Origin: Roseiarcus sp963781895
Lineage (GTDB): Bacteria > Pseudomonadota > Alphaproteobacteria > Rhizobiales > Beijerinckiaceae
Direction: 5' to 3'
Assembly: GCA_963781895.1 (NCBI GenBank)
Contig: CAWAIM010000031.1
Coordinates: forward strand, 164,123-228,122
DNA length: 64,000 nucleotides
Shown here piece after piece: positions 19,837-28,539 of this stretch (the stretch's first letter is position 1; the number at the start of each line of letters is the position of its first letter). The notes under the pieces are model-generated. The model made no database searches. It worked only from the letters and a program-made list of their open reading frames with translations, and was not told the DNA's origin. A program made the position numbers and the translations under genes.

Positions 19837-21009
19837 ATGACTCCCGTCTCCCCGATCGCCGTCATCGACGGCGTGCCGATCACGCTCCCGCAGGCCTTGG
19901 CCGCGCTGGCTGGGTTCATGCTGCTGACGCTGATCGCTCTCACTCGCGCCGGCGCCGCGCGCCGACGCGAGACCCGCGCGGCGGCGGAGCGGCAGGAAGA
20001 CATCGAAGCGCGATTCGAAGCGCTCGCCCGGTCGAGCGCCGAGCTCAACGGCCGGGTCGCCGGGATGGCCGAGCAGCTGGGGTCGCGCCAGTCGGACCTC
20101 GCTCGCGTCGTCGCCGACCGGCTCGATTCGGTCGGGGCGCGGCTCGGCGCCGGGCTCGACGCGCAGGCGCGGACCACCGGCGAGAACCTGGGCCGGCTGA
20201 ACGAGCGTCTGGCGGTGATCGACGCGGCGCAATCGCGCCTGACCGAGATGACGCGCGAGGTGGTGTCGCTCAAGGACATTCTCGCCAACAAACAGGCGCG
20301 CGGCGCCTTCGGCCAGGGCCGGATGGAGGCGATCGTGCGCGACGGCCTGCCGGCGGGCGCCTACGACTTCCAGTTCACGCTGTCGAACCGCGCCCGGCCC
20401 GACTGCGTCATCCGCCTGGCCGGCGACGCGCGCCTGCTGGCGGTCGACGCCAAGTTCCCGCTCGAGGCCTTCTCGGCCCTGCGCGCGGCGCGCGACGAGG
20501 AGGCGCGCAAGGGCGCGCAGGGCAGGGTGCGCGCCGACGTCGGCAAGCACGTGAAGGACATCGCCGAGCGCTATCTTCTGCCGGGCGAAACGCAGGACAT
20601 GGCGCTGATGTTCGTGCCCTCGGAGGCGATCTATTCCGATCTGGTCGAGCATTTCGACGACGTGGTGCAGAAGGCGCATCGCGCCCGCGTCGTGATCGTC
20701 TCGCCGACGCTGATGATGATGGCGATCAACGTCGCCCAGGCGATCCTGCGCGACGCGCGCATGCGCGACGAGGCGCAGGCGATCCAGGCCGAGGTCGGCA
20801 GGCTCGTCAATGACGTCAGGCTCATCGTCGAGCGCGCGAACAAGCTCGAGACCCATTTCGCCCAGGCGCAAGACGATCTCAACGGCGTCGGCGCGGCGGC
20901 TTTAAGGATCGCGCGCCGCGCCGAGCGCATCGAGGGGATGGACTTTTCCCGCGAGGCGGAAGCGGGCGGCGGGCCGGACCTCGTCGGCGTGGCGCGGCGG
21001 GCGGAGTAG
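19837..21009 (+). CDS. rmuC: DNA recombination protein RmuC
   Basis: A 390-aa RmuC-family protein, implicated in limiting inversions and DNA rearrangement. A single N-terminal helix (ALAALAGFMLLTLIALT) anchors it. A long charged coiled-coil (about 45-140) precedes the nuclease-like core with GAFGQGRMEAIVRDGLP, a predicted catalytic DAKFPLEAF and the conserved MALMFVPSEAIYSDLVEHF and SPTLMMMAINV. The start MTPVSPIAVIDG follows a short non-conserved frame. The def-rmuC neighbourhood is common in Alphaproteobacteria, here divergent. Confidence 0.92.
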   Translation: MTPVSPIAVIDGVPITLPQALAALAGFMLLTLIALTRAGAARRRETRAAAERQEDIEARFEALARSSAELNGRVAGMAEQLGSRQSDLARVVADRLDSVGARLGAGLDAQARTTGENLGRLNERLAVIDAAQSRLTEMTREVVSLKDILANKQARGAFGQGRMEAIVRDGLPAGAYDFQFTLSNRARPDCVIRLAGDARLLAVDAKFPLEAFSALRAARDEEARKGAQGRVRADVGKHVKDIAERYLLPGETQDMALMFVPSEAIYSDLVEHFDDVVQKAHRARVVIVSPTLMMMAINVAQAILRDARMRDEAQAIQAEVGRLVNDVRLIVERANKLETHFAQAQDDLNGVGAAALRIARRAERIEGMDFSREAEAGGGPDLVGVARRAE

Positions 21010-21037
21010 GGCAGGGGGCGCGCGGAAGGAGGGCGCC

Positions 21038-21123
21038 GTCATTGCGAAGAGCGCAAGACGAGCAGTCCAGAGACCGTACGACGACGACGTTCGCCCGGAT
21101 TGCTTGGCTTGGCTGGCAATGAC
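21038..21123. repeat. Intergenic inverted-repeat element (GTCATTGC...GCAATGAC)
   Basis: The ends GTCATTGCGA and TGGCAATGAC are inverted copies enclosing about 66 nt with further short complementarity (GCAGTCC / GGATTGC). Elements of this form, with terminal GTCATTGCGA, are frequent between genes in Hyphomicrobiales genomes. It sits between rmuC and the cupin gene and may act as a transcript-end hairpin. Confidence 0.65.
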
Positions 21124-21161
21124 GCGCCGGTTCGGGCGTCGACAATGGAAAGGGGCCGTTG

Positions 21162-21566
21162 ATGGACCATGATTCGAAATCCTTCGCGCCGATCGTCGTC
21201 GACGAGGCGAATGCGCCGCGCGACGGCTGGGACGATCCGGTGCGCGGCCGGATCCATTGGCGCACCCTGTTTTCCCGAGGACTGACGCCGTCGGAGGGCA
21301 TGACCTGCGGCGTCGCCGAGCTTGGGCCAGGCGACTGGCTCGGTCTGCATCGGCATGCGCCGCCGGAAATCTATTACGTGTTCGCCGGCGCCGGGGTCGT
21401 GAGCCTCGACGGAAGGGAGATCGCGGTCAAGGCGGGCGCGGCGGTGTTCATTCCCGGCATGGCCGAGCACGGCGTCCGCCAGACGGGGTCGGAAGTTCTG
21501 CGGCTCTTTTATGCCTTTCCGGTCAATTCCTTCGACAGCGTGGAATATCTGTTCTCCGGCGCTTGA
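21162..21566 (+). CDS. Cupin-domain protein
   Basis: A 134-aa single-domain cupin. Cupin motif 1 is LHRHAPPEIYYVFAGAGVVSLDG, with His-x-His and Glu as probable metal ligands. Motif 2 is GAAVFIPGMAEHGVRQTG with the third His. The hydrophobic aromatic C-terminus (LRLFYAFPVNSFDSVEYLF) completes the barrel. A TTG immediately precedes the ATG; the ATG is chosen. Substrate unknown, and there is no informative partner. Confidence 0.8.
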   Translation: MDHDSKSFAPIVVDEANAPRDGWDDPVRGRIHWRTLFSRGLTPSEGMTCGVAELGPGDWLGLHRHAPPEIYYVFAGAGVVSLDGREIAVKAGAAVFIPGMAEHGVRQTGSEVLRLFYAFPVNSFDSVEYLFSGA

Positions 21567-21666
21567 GCGCGCCAGCGCCGGCGCCCGGTTCGCGGGGTTC
21601 GCCTTGCCAGCGTCGAGGGGTCGCGCTAGCGGTCCCCAGGCAACCTCGACCGCTCAGGCCCAACAC

Positions 21667-22200
21667 ATGTCCTCCGCTTCCATGGTCGTCACCCCCTTTG
21701 CGGCAGCCCCCGGTCGCCAATGCGGCGGCTGCACGCTCTGCTGCAAGGTCTATGCGCTGCCGGAACTCGAAAAGCCGCCGGGCGTTTGGTGCCGGCATTG
21801 CGCGCCGGGCAGGGGCTGCGCGATCCACGACGCTCTGCCCGAACAGTGCCGGCGATTCTTTTGTCTATGGATGACGGACGGGAAAATGCCGCCCGAGTGG
21901 CGGCCGGACCGGGCGAAGTTCGTGCTGACGGTTTATCCGCAAAACGGCTTCATCTACGGCCAGGTCGATCCCGGCGCGCCGGGCGCCTGGCTGAGGCCCC
22001 CCTATTACGACGGGCTGCGCGCGATGGCCAAGGCCTTGCTCGAGCAAGGCCGGCATCTCGTCATGTTCGTCGGCGACCAGGCGACGCTCGTCATGCCCGA
22101 GGAGACCTTGCCGCTCGGCAAGATGTCGGCCGCGGACAGTTTTCGCATCGAACGGGCGTTCGGCCCCAAGGGCCCGACCTGGCGCGCCGCCAAGGTCTGA
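21667..22200 (+). CDS. YkgJ-type cysteine-cluster protein
   Basis: A 177-aa protein. The N-terminal CGGCTLCCKVYAL (C-x2-C-x2-CC), the following WCRHCAPGRGCAIHD and CRRFFCLW form the cysteine cluster of the YkgJ/UPF0153 family, thought to bind zinc or an Fe-S cluster. The remainder is an alpha/beta region without recognised motifs. The open frame starts far upstream at 21511, but only the part from MSSASMVVTPF looks conserved. Function unknown. Confidence 0.75.
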   Translation: MSSASMVVTPFAAAPGRQCGGCTLCCKVYALPELEKPPGVWCRHCAPGRGCAIHDALPEQCRRFFCLWMTDGKMPPEWRPDRAKFVLTVYPQNGFIYGQVDPGAPGAWLRPPYYDGLRAMAKALLEQGRHLVMFVGDQATLVMPEETLPLGKMSAADSFRIERAFGPKGPTWRAAKV

Positions 22201-22309
22201 GGGCAAGAGTCGCGACTCTGGACGCAGGACTCCCTCGGCATTATTTTGCCCTCCGAAGCCGCCGGCGACCCGGCCGGAACATTCAGGCTTGGCGGAAAGG
22301 AGAGGACTT

Positions 22310-22675
22310 TTGCGACGCTTGCTTCTCGCGGCCGGCATGTGTCTTGGCGTGGTCACGCCGGGCCTCGCCGAGCCGGCCCAAACCGCGATCCCCGCCACGA
22401 TGCGCAGTCTGCCGAGCGTGAAGTCGCGCGTCGTGCAGCATATTCCAGCGAACGCTGAGATCGACGTGTCGAGTTGCGCCGGCGGCTGGTGCTATGGGTC
22501 GTGGCGCGATCGGTTCGGCTATGTCCCGGCGGGCGCGGTCGCGGTAGGGCCGCCGGCCGGCGGCGGCTTTCCGCCGGTCGCCATGGCCCCTCCGCCGGTC
22601 GTGGTCGCCCCGGCCTTTGGATGGGGCGGGCCCTATGTCGGGGGCGCTTGGGGTTACGGCTGGCGCCGCTGGTAG
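22310..22675 (+). CDS. Small exported SH3-like protein
   Basis: A predicted secreted protein of about 121 aa. The TTG at 22310 is the best start, since AAAGGAGAGG lies 6 nt upstream; it gives a clean signal peptide (RRLLLAAGMCLGVVTPGLAEP). The mature part has a bacterial-SH3-like segment (SLPSVKSRVVQHIPANAEIDVSSC.GGWCYGSWRDRFGYVPAGAV) and ends in a Pro/Gly/Trp-rich tail. SH3-like domains of this kind often bind the cell wall. Confidence 0.65.
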   Translation: MRRLLLAAGMCLGVVTPGLAEPAQTAIPATMRSLPSVKSRVVQHIPANAEIDVSSCAGGWCYGSWRDRFGYVPAGAVAVGPPAGGGFPPVAMAPPPVVVAPAFGWGGPYVGGAWGYGWRRW

Positions 22676-22766
22676 TTCCCGAGCCCCAGCCCGACGAGGC
22701 CCTACCAATGTGCGCCGGCGTCCCTTATATGCGGGCGTGACCCCAGCTTTTCAGGAGACGAAGCGC

Positions 22767-23792
22767 GTGACTGCGACCATCGCGGCCGAGAAGATCCCCG
22801 TCACCGTCCTCACCGGCTATCTCGGCGCCGGCAAGACGACGCTGCTCAACCGCATCCTGAGCGAGCCGCACGGCAAGCGCTATGCGGTCGTGGTCAACGA
22901 GTTCGGCGAGATCGGCATCGACAACGAGCTCGTCATCGGCGCCGACGAGGAAGTGTTCGAGATGAACAACGGCTGCATCTGTTGCACCGTTCGCGGCGAT
23001 CTCATCCGCATCATCGAAGGGCTGATGAAGCGCAAGGGCAGGTTCGACGCGATCATCGTCGAGACGACCGGCCTCGCCGACCCGGCGCCGGTGGCGCAGA
23101 CCTTCTTCGTCGACGAGGACGTGCAGAAGGCGGCGCGGCTCGACGCGGTGGTGACGGTCGCTGACGCCAAATGGCTGGCCGCGCGCCTGCGCGACGCGCC
23201 CGAGGCCAAGAACCAGATCGCCTTCGCCGACGTCATCATCATCAACAAGACCGACCTCGTCAGCCCGGCCGAATTGCGCGAGGTCGAGGCGCGCATCCGC
23301 GCCATCAACCCCTACGCCTCGCTGCACCGGGCCGAAAAATGCGACGTCGCGCTCGCCGACGTGCTCGAGCGCCGCGCCTTCGATCTCGACCGCATTCTCG
23401 ACATCGAGCCCGATTTCCTCGTCGCCGAGGACCACGATCACGATCACGACCACGGCGGCGATCACCATCATCACGGCCTCAAGCATTATCACGACGAGCA
23501 CATGCAGTCGGTCGCGATCAGGCTGGAGGGCGACGTCGATCCGGTGAAGTTCATGCCCTGGATCAACCGCGTCACTCAGGAACAGGGCCCCAACATCCTG
23601 CGCTGCAAGGGCATCGTGGCGATGAAGGGCGACCCCAAGCGCTTCGTGTTCCAGGGCGTGCACATGATGCTCGACGGCGACTCGCAGCGCGAGTGGAACC
23701 CGGACGAGAAGCGCGAGTCGAAGGTCGTCTTCATCGGCCGCGATCTCGAGGAGGAGGAAATCCGCAAGGGGTTTCTCGCCTGCGCGGCGTGA
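22767..23792 (+). CDS. CobW/COG0523 metallochaperone GTPase
   Basis: A 341-aa G3E-family GTPase. It shows Walker A GYLGAGKTT (residues 17-25), the metal-binding GCICC signature (about 69-73), Walker B-like IIVETTGLADP, the NKTD guanine-specificity motif, and a His-rich loop (DHDHDHDHGGDHHHH, from about residue 225). The C-terminal CobW_C domain follows. The His-rich loop fits the zinc-handling subgroup (ZigA/YciC-like). The GTG start is chosen because GGAG lies about 10 nt upstream; the long upstream frame has no homology. A WD40 gene follows, a recurrent partner in Alphaproteobacteria. No Zur-box-like palindrome is obvious upstream. Confidence 0.88.
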   Translation: MTATIAAEKIPVTVLTGYLGAGKTTLLNRILSEPHGKRYAVVVNEFGEIGIDNELVIGADEEVFEMNNGCICCTVRGDLIRIIEGLMKRKGRFDAIIVETTGLADPAPVAQTFFVDEDVQKAARLDAVVTVADAKWLAARLRDAPEAKNQIAFADVIIINKTDLVSPAELREVEARIRAINPYASLHRAEKCDVALADVLERRAFDLDRILDIEPDFLVAEDHDHDHDHGGDHHHHGLKHYHDEHMQSVAIRLEGDVDPVKFMPWINRVTQEQGPNILRCKGIVAMKGDPKRFVFQGVHMMLDGDSQREWNPDEKRESKVVFIGRDLEEEEIRKGFLACAA

Positions 23793-23819
23793 CCGCGGCT
23801 GCGAACCCTCAGCCAAACC

Positions 23820-23859
23820 CTCTCCCGCGAGCGGGAGAGAGCGGCCGACGGCGTCGGCC
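23820..23859. repeat. Two adjacent intergenic hairpins
   Basis: CTCTCCCGC-GA-GCGGGAGAG (23820-23839) is a perfect 9-bp stem, followed at once by CGGCCGAC-GGC-GTCGGCCG (about 23842-23860). Hairpins of this CTCTCCCGC type are dispersed repeats in many Hyphomicrobiales. Here they lie between the GTPase and WD40 genes and could attenuate or process the joint transcript. Confidence 0.7.
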
Positions 23860-23907
23860 GGATGAGGGCGTTCGAAAACGCGCGGCCAGTTCGTTCCCAG
23901 TCGGTAC

Positions 23908-24909
23908 ATGACAGAAGCCCAGGCTAAATCCTCCCTCGCCGAGCACGTGCGTCCGTTCCAGGCGGGCGCGCATGTCGTGGCCGCGGCCTTCATCGGCGAC
24001 GCGCCGGCGCTCGCGCTCGCCGACGGCGCGGTGCTCCTCGGCGAGCCGGGCGAACAAAAGCGCGTCGTCGCGCACGAAAACGGCGCGATCCTGACCGCGG
24101 TCAGCGACGGGAAAACGCTGCTGACCGGGGGCGACGACGGGCGGGTGGTGGCGCTGGCGGCCGACGCCGTCGCGCGGGAAATCGCCAACGAGACGGGCCG
24201 CTGGATCGACGCGCTGGCTTTGCGCGGCCAGGCTTTCGCATGGAGCGCGGGCAAGCAGGTCAGCGCCCGCGACGAGACGGGAGCGGTGAAGAGCTGGAGC
24301 GCGCCGACGACGGCGCGCGGCCTCGCCTTCCAGCCCAAGGGCTATCGCCTCGCGGCGGCGCATTACAACGGCGTCAGCCTCTGGTTTCCCAAAGTCGAGG
24401 GCGCGCCTCAGACGCTGGAATGGAAGGGCGCGCATCTGGATGCGACCTTCTCGCCCGACGGGCGGTTTCTGGTCAGCTCGATGCAGGAGAACGCGCTGCA
24501 CGGCTGGCGGATCGCGGATCAGCGCAACATGCGGATGACCGGATATCCGGGCAAGACGCGCTCGCTGTCCTGGTCGCATGACGGCGCGTGGCTCGCGACG
24601 TCGGGCGCGGACGCCGCGATCGTATGGCCGTTCAAGGACAAGGACGGGCCCATGGGCAAGGCGCCGCGCGAATGCGGCGTGCGCGAGGCGCGGGTGACCA
24701 AGGTCGCGTTCCATCCGCGGGCGCTGGTCGTCGCCATCGGCTACGCGGACGGCCTCGTGTTTCTTTGCCGCCTGGCCGACGCGGCGGAGATTCTGGTGCG
24801 TCCTCCGGGCGATGGCCCGATCAGCGCGCTGTGCTGGGACGCGACCGGCGCAAGGTTGCTGTTTGGAACCGAGGAAGGCGAGGCAGGTGTTTTGACGCTG
24901 CCGGGGTGA
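23908..24909 (+). CDS. WD40-repeat protein paired with CobW GTPase
   Basis: A 333-aa protein that forms a predicted seven-bladed propeller. Blade remnants include TAVSDGKTLLTGGDDGRVVAL, LDATFSPDGRFLVSSMQENALHGW and LSWSHDGAWLATSGADAAIVW. No signal peptide or membrane segment is present, so it is cytoplasmic. It lies 115 nt after the COG0523 GTPase, with the hairpin pair between. The pairing suggests a scaffold role in metal delivery, but this is inference. Confidence 0.85.
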   Translation: MTEAQAKSSLAEHVRPFQAGAHVVAAAFIGDAPALALADGAVLLGEPGEQKRVVAHENGAILTAVSDGKTLLTGGDDGRVVALAADAVAREIANETGRWIDALALRGQAFAWSAGKQVSARDETGAVKSWSAPTTARGLAFQPKGYRLAAAHYNGVSLWFPKVEGAPQTLEWKGAHLDATFSPDGRFLVSSMQENALHGWRIADQRNMRMTGYPGKTRSLSWSHDGAWLATSGADAAIVWPFKDKDGPMGKAPRECGVREARVTKVAFHPRALVVAIGYADGLVFLCRLADAAEILVRPPGDGPISALCWDATGARLLFGTEEGEAGVLTLPG

Positions 24910-25111
24910 CGGTCGCAGATGGCGTTGAACCGCAGGCCGTCTTGCACGAGCTTGCGCGCCGTCCAGTTCGGCAGAAGCGACGCTGTCGAGTGTGACAGGC
25001 GCGTGACAAGTTTCGCCCAATGAGTGACAATCGGGTGGGCCAGAACAAAGTAAGGCGTCATGCCTGCTTTTGGCGCCTAGAGAACCGATTATTTCTGAAG
25101 AGAATTTGGAC

Positions 25112-25984
25112 ATGACTGATCTTCTACTGAGTTCGCGCAAGAACTGGATTACACAGATAAACTCGGCGTTGGCCAAAGTTTCGCCCGGACTTGCTGTGTT
25201 CTTTCAGCGCGCCTACATGAAGACGAGCACGACTTTACGGCCCGTTCGTCGATTCAGGACGCTCTACGGCGCGACCTTGCAGGGAAATGTTTCAGACTTC
25301 CTGCTCAAAAGGATGTGTTTTTTTGGGGTCTACGAGCCTGCCCTCACACGATTCATGATTGAAACGATCAAACCCGGTCAAACGGTTGTCGATGTCGGCG
25401 CGAATGTAGGCTATTTCACGTTGCTCATGTCGCGGCTCGTCGGGGACGGGACCGTAGTCTCGATCGAGGCCTGGCCCGATATGTTTCGAAGTCTCGAAAA
25501 ACACATCGAGATCAACAAGGCATTCAACGTCAGGGCAAAAGCGATCGCGGTCGCCGATCGCCAGGGCGCCATCGAAATGGTGGACCGCAATCCGTTCAAC
25601 TCAGGCTTAAGGACAACCGTGCTTCGGGAAGGTGACGAAAAGGGCGTTTTCGTTCCATGCGACCGGCTTCTGACGATCTTGGGACCGGACGTCGAAAGAA
25701 CGTCTTTTATCAAAATCGATATTGAAGGCGCCGAACGCGCGCCACTTCTCGAGATCATCGCGAGCAAGCACCGTTTTCCGCGGCCGTTCACGATTGTGAG
25801 CGAGGTGTCGGAAGGCAACCGAGACCTAACCCGACTATTCGCGGACGCGGGCTTCGACGTCCGCGTCCTTCCCAACGACTACAGCTGGCTGTCGTACCTT
25901 CGCGCCAAGCAGATCGACGGGCGTTCGGCGCCGCTTTCGGAGAAGCGATTGGGTACGGAAGACTACGTTTTTCAGCTGGCTTAG
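25112..25984 (+). CDS. FkbM-family methyltransferase
   Basis: A 290-aa SAM-dependent methyltransferase. Motif I is VVDVGANVGYFTLLMSRLVG, followed by VSIEAWPDMFRSLEKH, and the FkbM signature FIKIDIEGAERAPL is near residue 205. ATG 25112 (MTDLLLSSRKNW) is chosen over a TTG 14 codons upstream. FkbM enzymes O-methylate sugars, polyketides or glycans. Base composition is visibly less GC-rich than in the neighbours, suggesting acquisition by transfer, and no glycan genes surround it. Confidence 0.85.
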   Translation: MTDLLLSSRKNWITQINSALAKVSPGLAVFFQRAYMKTSTTLRPVRRFRTLYGATLQGNVSDFLLKRMCFFGVYEPALTRFMIETIKPGQTVVDVGANVGYFTLLMSRLVGDGTVVSIEAWPDMFRSLEKHIEINKAFNVRAKAIAVADRQGAIEMVDRNPFNSGLRTTVLREGDEKGVFVPCDRLLTILGPDVERTSFIKIDIEGAERAPLLEIIASKHRFPRPFTIVSEVSEGNRDLTRLFADAGFDVRVLPNDYSWLSYLRAKQIDGRSAPLSEKRLGTEDYVFQLA

Positions 25985-26226
25985 CGGTACGGCGATGTTG
26001 GATTGGCGATGGCGGACGGTTTGAAGACAAGGCGAGCGAGCAGATAGCGGATTTCGGGACGCTTGAGAACTCGAATGCCACTCGATCCGTCTGCGCTTTT
26101 GCCGTCGTCTGGCCTCGACGCTCTCGATTTGAAGAGCCGCGTCGGCGTCGTCGCCGCGCCGCCTTTTGTTGCCAAGACGGATTTAAGGGCTGATTCTCGC
26201 GCGCGAGCGGAGCAGCGCGGAGCGTC

Positions 26227-28536
26227 ATGAGCGAGGCCTTCATCGGAGTGGACGTCGGCACGGGCAGCGCCCGCGCGGGCGTGTTCGACGGGACCGGGCG
26301 CCTGATCGCCAGCGCCAAGCGCGCGATCGCGATCTGGCGCGAGCCCGGAAAGATCGTCGAGCAATCCTCGGACGACATCTGGCGCGCGGTCACCGCCGCC
26401 GTGCGCGAGGCGGTCGAGGCGTCGGGCCTGCCGTCTAAGGCTTTCGCCGGCATGGGATTCGCCGCCACCTGTTCGCTGGTCGTGCTCGACCGCGAAGGCC
26501 GCCCGCTGTCGGTCAGCCCGACCAATGCGCCCGAGCGCGACGTGATCGTCTGGATGGATCATCGCGCCGTCGAGGACGCCGATCGAATCAATGCCGGCGG
26601 CCATGACGTCCTGCGCTATGTCGGCGGCAGGATATCGCCGGAAATGCAAACTCCGAAACTCGCCTGGCTCGCCCGGCGCAAGCCTGAGACCATCGCCAGG
26701 GCCGGGCATTTCTTCAACCTGACGGATTTCCTCACCTGGCGGGCGACCGGCGCGCTTCAGCGCTCGCTCTGCACCGTCGCCTGCAAATTCGCCTATCTCG
26801 CGCACGAAAAGCGCTGGGCCGGCGAATTCTTCGACAGCGTCGGGCTCGGGGCGCTGACCGGCGACGCGTTCGCCCGCATCGGCGCCGAAGTGGTCGAGCC
26901 GGGATCTCCGCTCGGCCAGGGGTTGACCGCCGAGGCCGCCGCCTCGATGGGGCTCGAGGCGGGAACGCCGGTCGGCGCCGGGCTCATCGACGCCCATGCG
27001 GGCGCCCTCGGCACGTTGGGCGCGAGCGCCGCAGGAAAGCCCGCCGATCCGCGCCGCCGCCTTGCGCTGATCCTGGGCACCTCGGCCTCTTGCATGGCGG
27101 TTTCGGATCGCCCGCGCTTCATCGACGCGTTCTGGGGGCCGCACCTGTCCGTGCTGACGCCCGATCAGTGGCTGATCGAAGGCGGGCAATCGGCGTTCGG
27201 GGCGGCGATCGACCATCTGTTGCGGCTTCATCCCGCGTTCGGGGACTTGTCGGCGCGCGCCGGCGCGGGAGCGCTCGCGGCGTTGGAGAACGACATCGTC
27301 GCCCGCTCGGGCGGCCTGTCGCGGGCGGCGCTGATCGCCGGAGGACTGCATGTCCTGCCGGATTTTCTCGGCAACCGCACGCCTTTCGCCGACGCGGCGG
27401 CGCGCGGCGGCGTCGTGGGTCTGGATCTGCGCGAGGACGCGGCGAGCCTGCAGGAACTCTATGTCGCGTGTCTGTGCGGCCTCGCCTACGGGGTCGCCGA
27501 GATCGTCGGTCAATTCGCGCGGGCCGGCTATGACTTCGAGACGATCGTCGTCAGCGGCGGCGCGGCCCACAGCGCCCTGGTCCGGCAGATCGTCGCCGAC
27601 GCCACGGGGAAGGCGGTCGGCGCGCCCCGGACGCCGGAGCCGGTTCTGCTCGGCTCGGCGATGATCGGCGCGGTCGCCGCCCGCAAGCGCACGATCGCCA
27701 CGGCGATGGCGTCGATGTCGGCGCTCGCCGAGTCGGCGAAGCCCGCGGGCGGCGCGATTTCCGCGTTTCATGCTCGAAAGCGGCGCGCCTTCGACATCCT
27801 GCAGCGGGCCGAACGCGAGATCCGCGAAACAATGCGCATGGAGCGCTGGCCCAAGGTGGTCATATTCGATTGCGACGGCGTGCTGGTCGACAGCGAGGTG
27901 ATCGCGCTCGCGGTCACCCGCCGCAGGCTGGGCGAGGCCGGCCTCAGACTGAGCGACGAGGAAACGCGCGAGCGCTTTCTCGGGATGCGCTTCGATGCGG
28001 TGGTCAGTCGGATCGAAGCCGAACTCGGGGCGCCGTTGCCCAAAGAGTTTCCCGACGATCTGTCGCGCGAGATTCTGGCGACTTTCGCGCGCGGACTGAA
28101 AGGCGTCGAGGGCGTTCGCCAGGCGGTCGGCGGGCTGAGCGCGCGGGTCTGCGTCGCGTCCTCGAGCGCGCCGGAGCGGCTGCGTTTCGCGCTTCGCGTC
28201 ACCGGCTACGAGACGTTGTTCGCGCCGCATATTTTTTCGTCGGCCGAGGTGGCGCGCGGCAAGCCCTATCCCGATCTCTTTCTCTACGCGGCGGACGCGA
28301 TGGGCGCCGAAGCCCACGACTGCCTCGTCATCGAGGACAGCGTTTCGGGAGTCGAGGCCGCGCGCGCGGCCGGCATGGCGGTGTTCGGCTTTGTCGGCGG
28401 CAGCCATTTCTCGCGGCTCGACGACGGCGCCGATTTGACGGCGGCCGGCGCCGAACTCATTTTCGACGACATGGCGAAGTTGCCGGAAATCGTGGCGGCG
28501 CGGTCGGCGCCGGCGGCAATGCCGGAGGCGGGTTGA
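26227..28536 (+). CDS. FGGY carbohydrate kinase fused to HAD phosphatase
   Basis: A 769-aa single frame. Residues 1 to about 535 are an FGGY kinase of the ribulokinase-like group: phosphate-1 loop GVDVGTGSARAGVFDG, VWMDHRAVEDADRI, catalytic Asp in GLIDAHAGALG, adenosine region IVVSGGAAHSALVRQ. Residues 538-769 are a HAD hydrolase (beta-phosphoglucomutase-like): motif I FDCDGVLVDSE, motif II VASSSAPERL, motif III/IV GKPYPDLFLYAADAMG and IEDSVSGVEAARAAG. The two halves join at ETMRMERWPKV, where the internal ATG would be a normal start for a separate HAD gene. It overlaps none of its neighbours and is 3 nt from the regulator. Kinase and phosphatase presumably act on phosphorylated pentuloses or hexuloses made by the polyol dehydrogenases. 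Confidence 0.88.
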   Translation: MSEAFIGVDVGTGSARAGVFDGTGRLIASAKRAIAIWREPGKIVEQSSDDIWRAVTAAVREAVEASGLPSKAFAGMGFAATCSLVVLDREGRPLSVSPTNAPERDVIVWMDHRAVEDADRINAGGHDVLRYVGGRISPEMQTPKLAWLARRKPETIARAGHFFNLTDFLTWRATGALQRSLCTVACKFAYLAHEKRWAGEFFDSVGLGALTGDAFARIGAEVVEPGSPLGQGLTAEAAASMGLEAGTPVGAGLIDAHAGALGTLGASAAGKPADPRRRLALILGTSASCMAVSDRPRFIDAFWGPHLSVLTPDQWLIEGGQSAFGAAIDHLLRLHPAFGDLSARAGAGALAALENDIVARSGGLSRAALIAGGLHVLPDFLGNRTPFADAAARGGVVGLDLREDAASLQELYVACLCGLAYGVAEIVGQFARAGYDFETIVVSGGAAHSALVRQIVADATGKAVGAPRTPEPVLLGSAMIGAVAARKRTIATAMASMSALAESAKPAGGAISAFHARKRRAFDILQRAEREIRETMRMERWPKVVIFDCDGVLVDSEVIALAVTRRRLGEAGLRLSDEETRERFLGMRFDAVVSRIEAELGAPLPKEFPDDLSREILATFARGLKGVEGVRQAVGGLSARVCVASSSAPERLRFALRVTGYETLFAPHIFSSAEVARGKPYPDLFLYAADAMGAEAHDCLVIEDSVSGVEAARAAGMAVFGFVGGSHFSRLDDGADLTAAGAELIFDDMAKLPEIVAARSAPAAMPEAG

Positions 28537-28539
28537 GCC

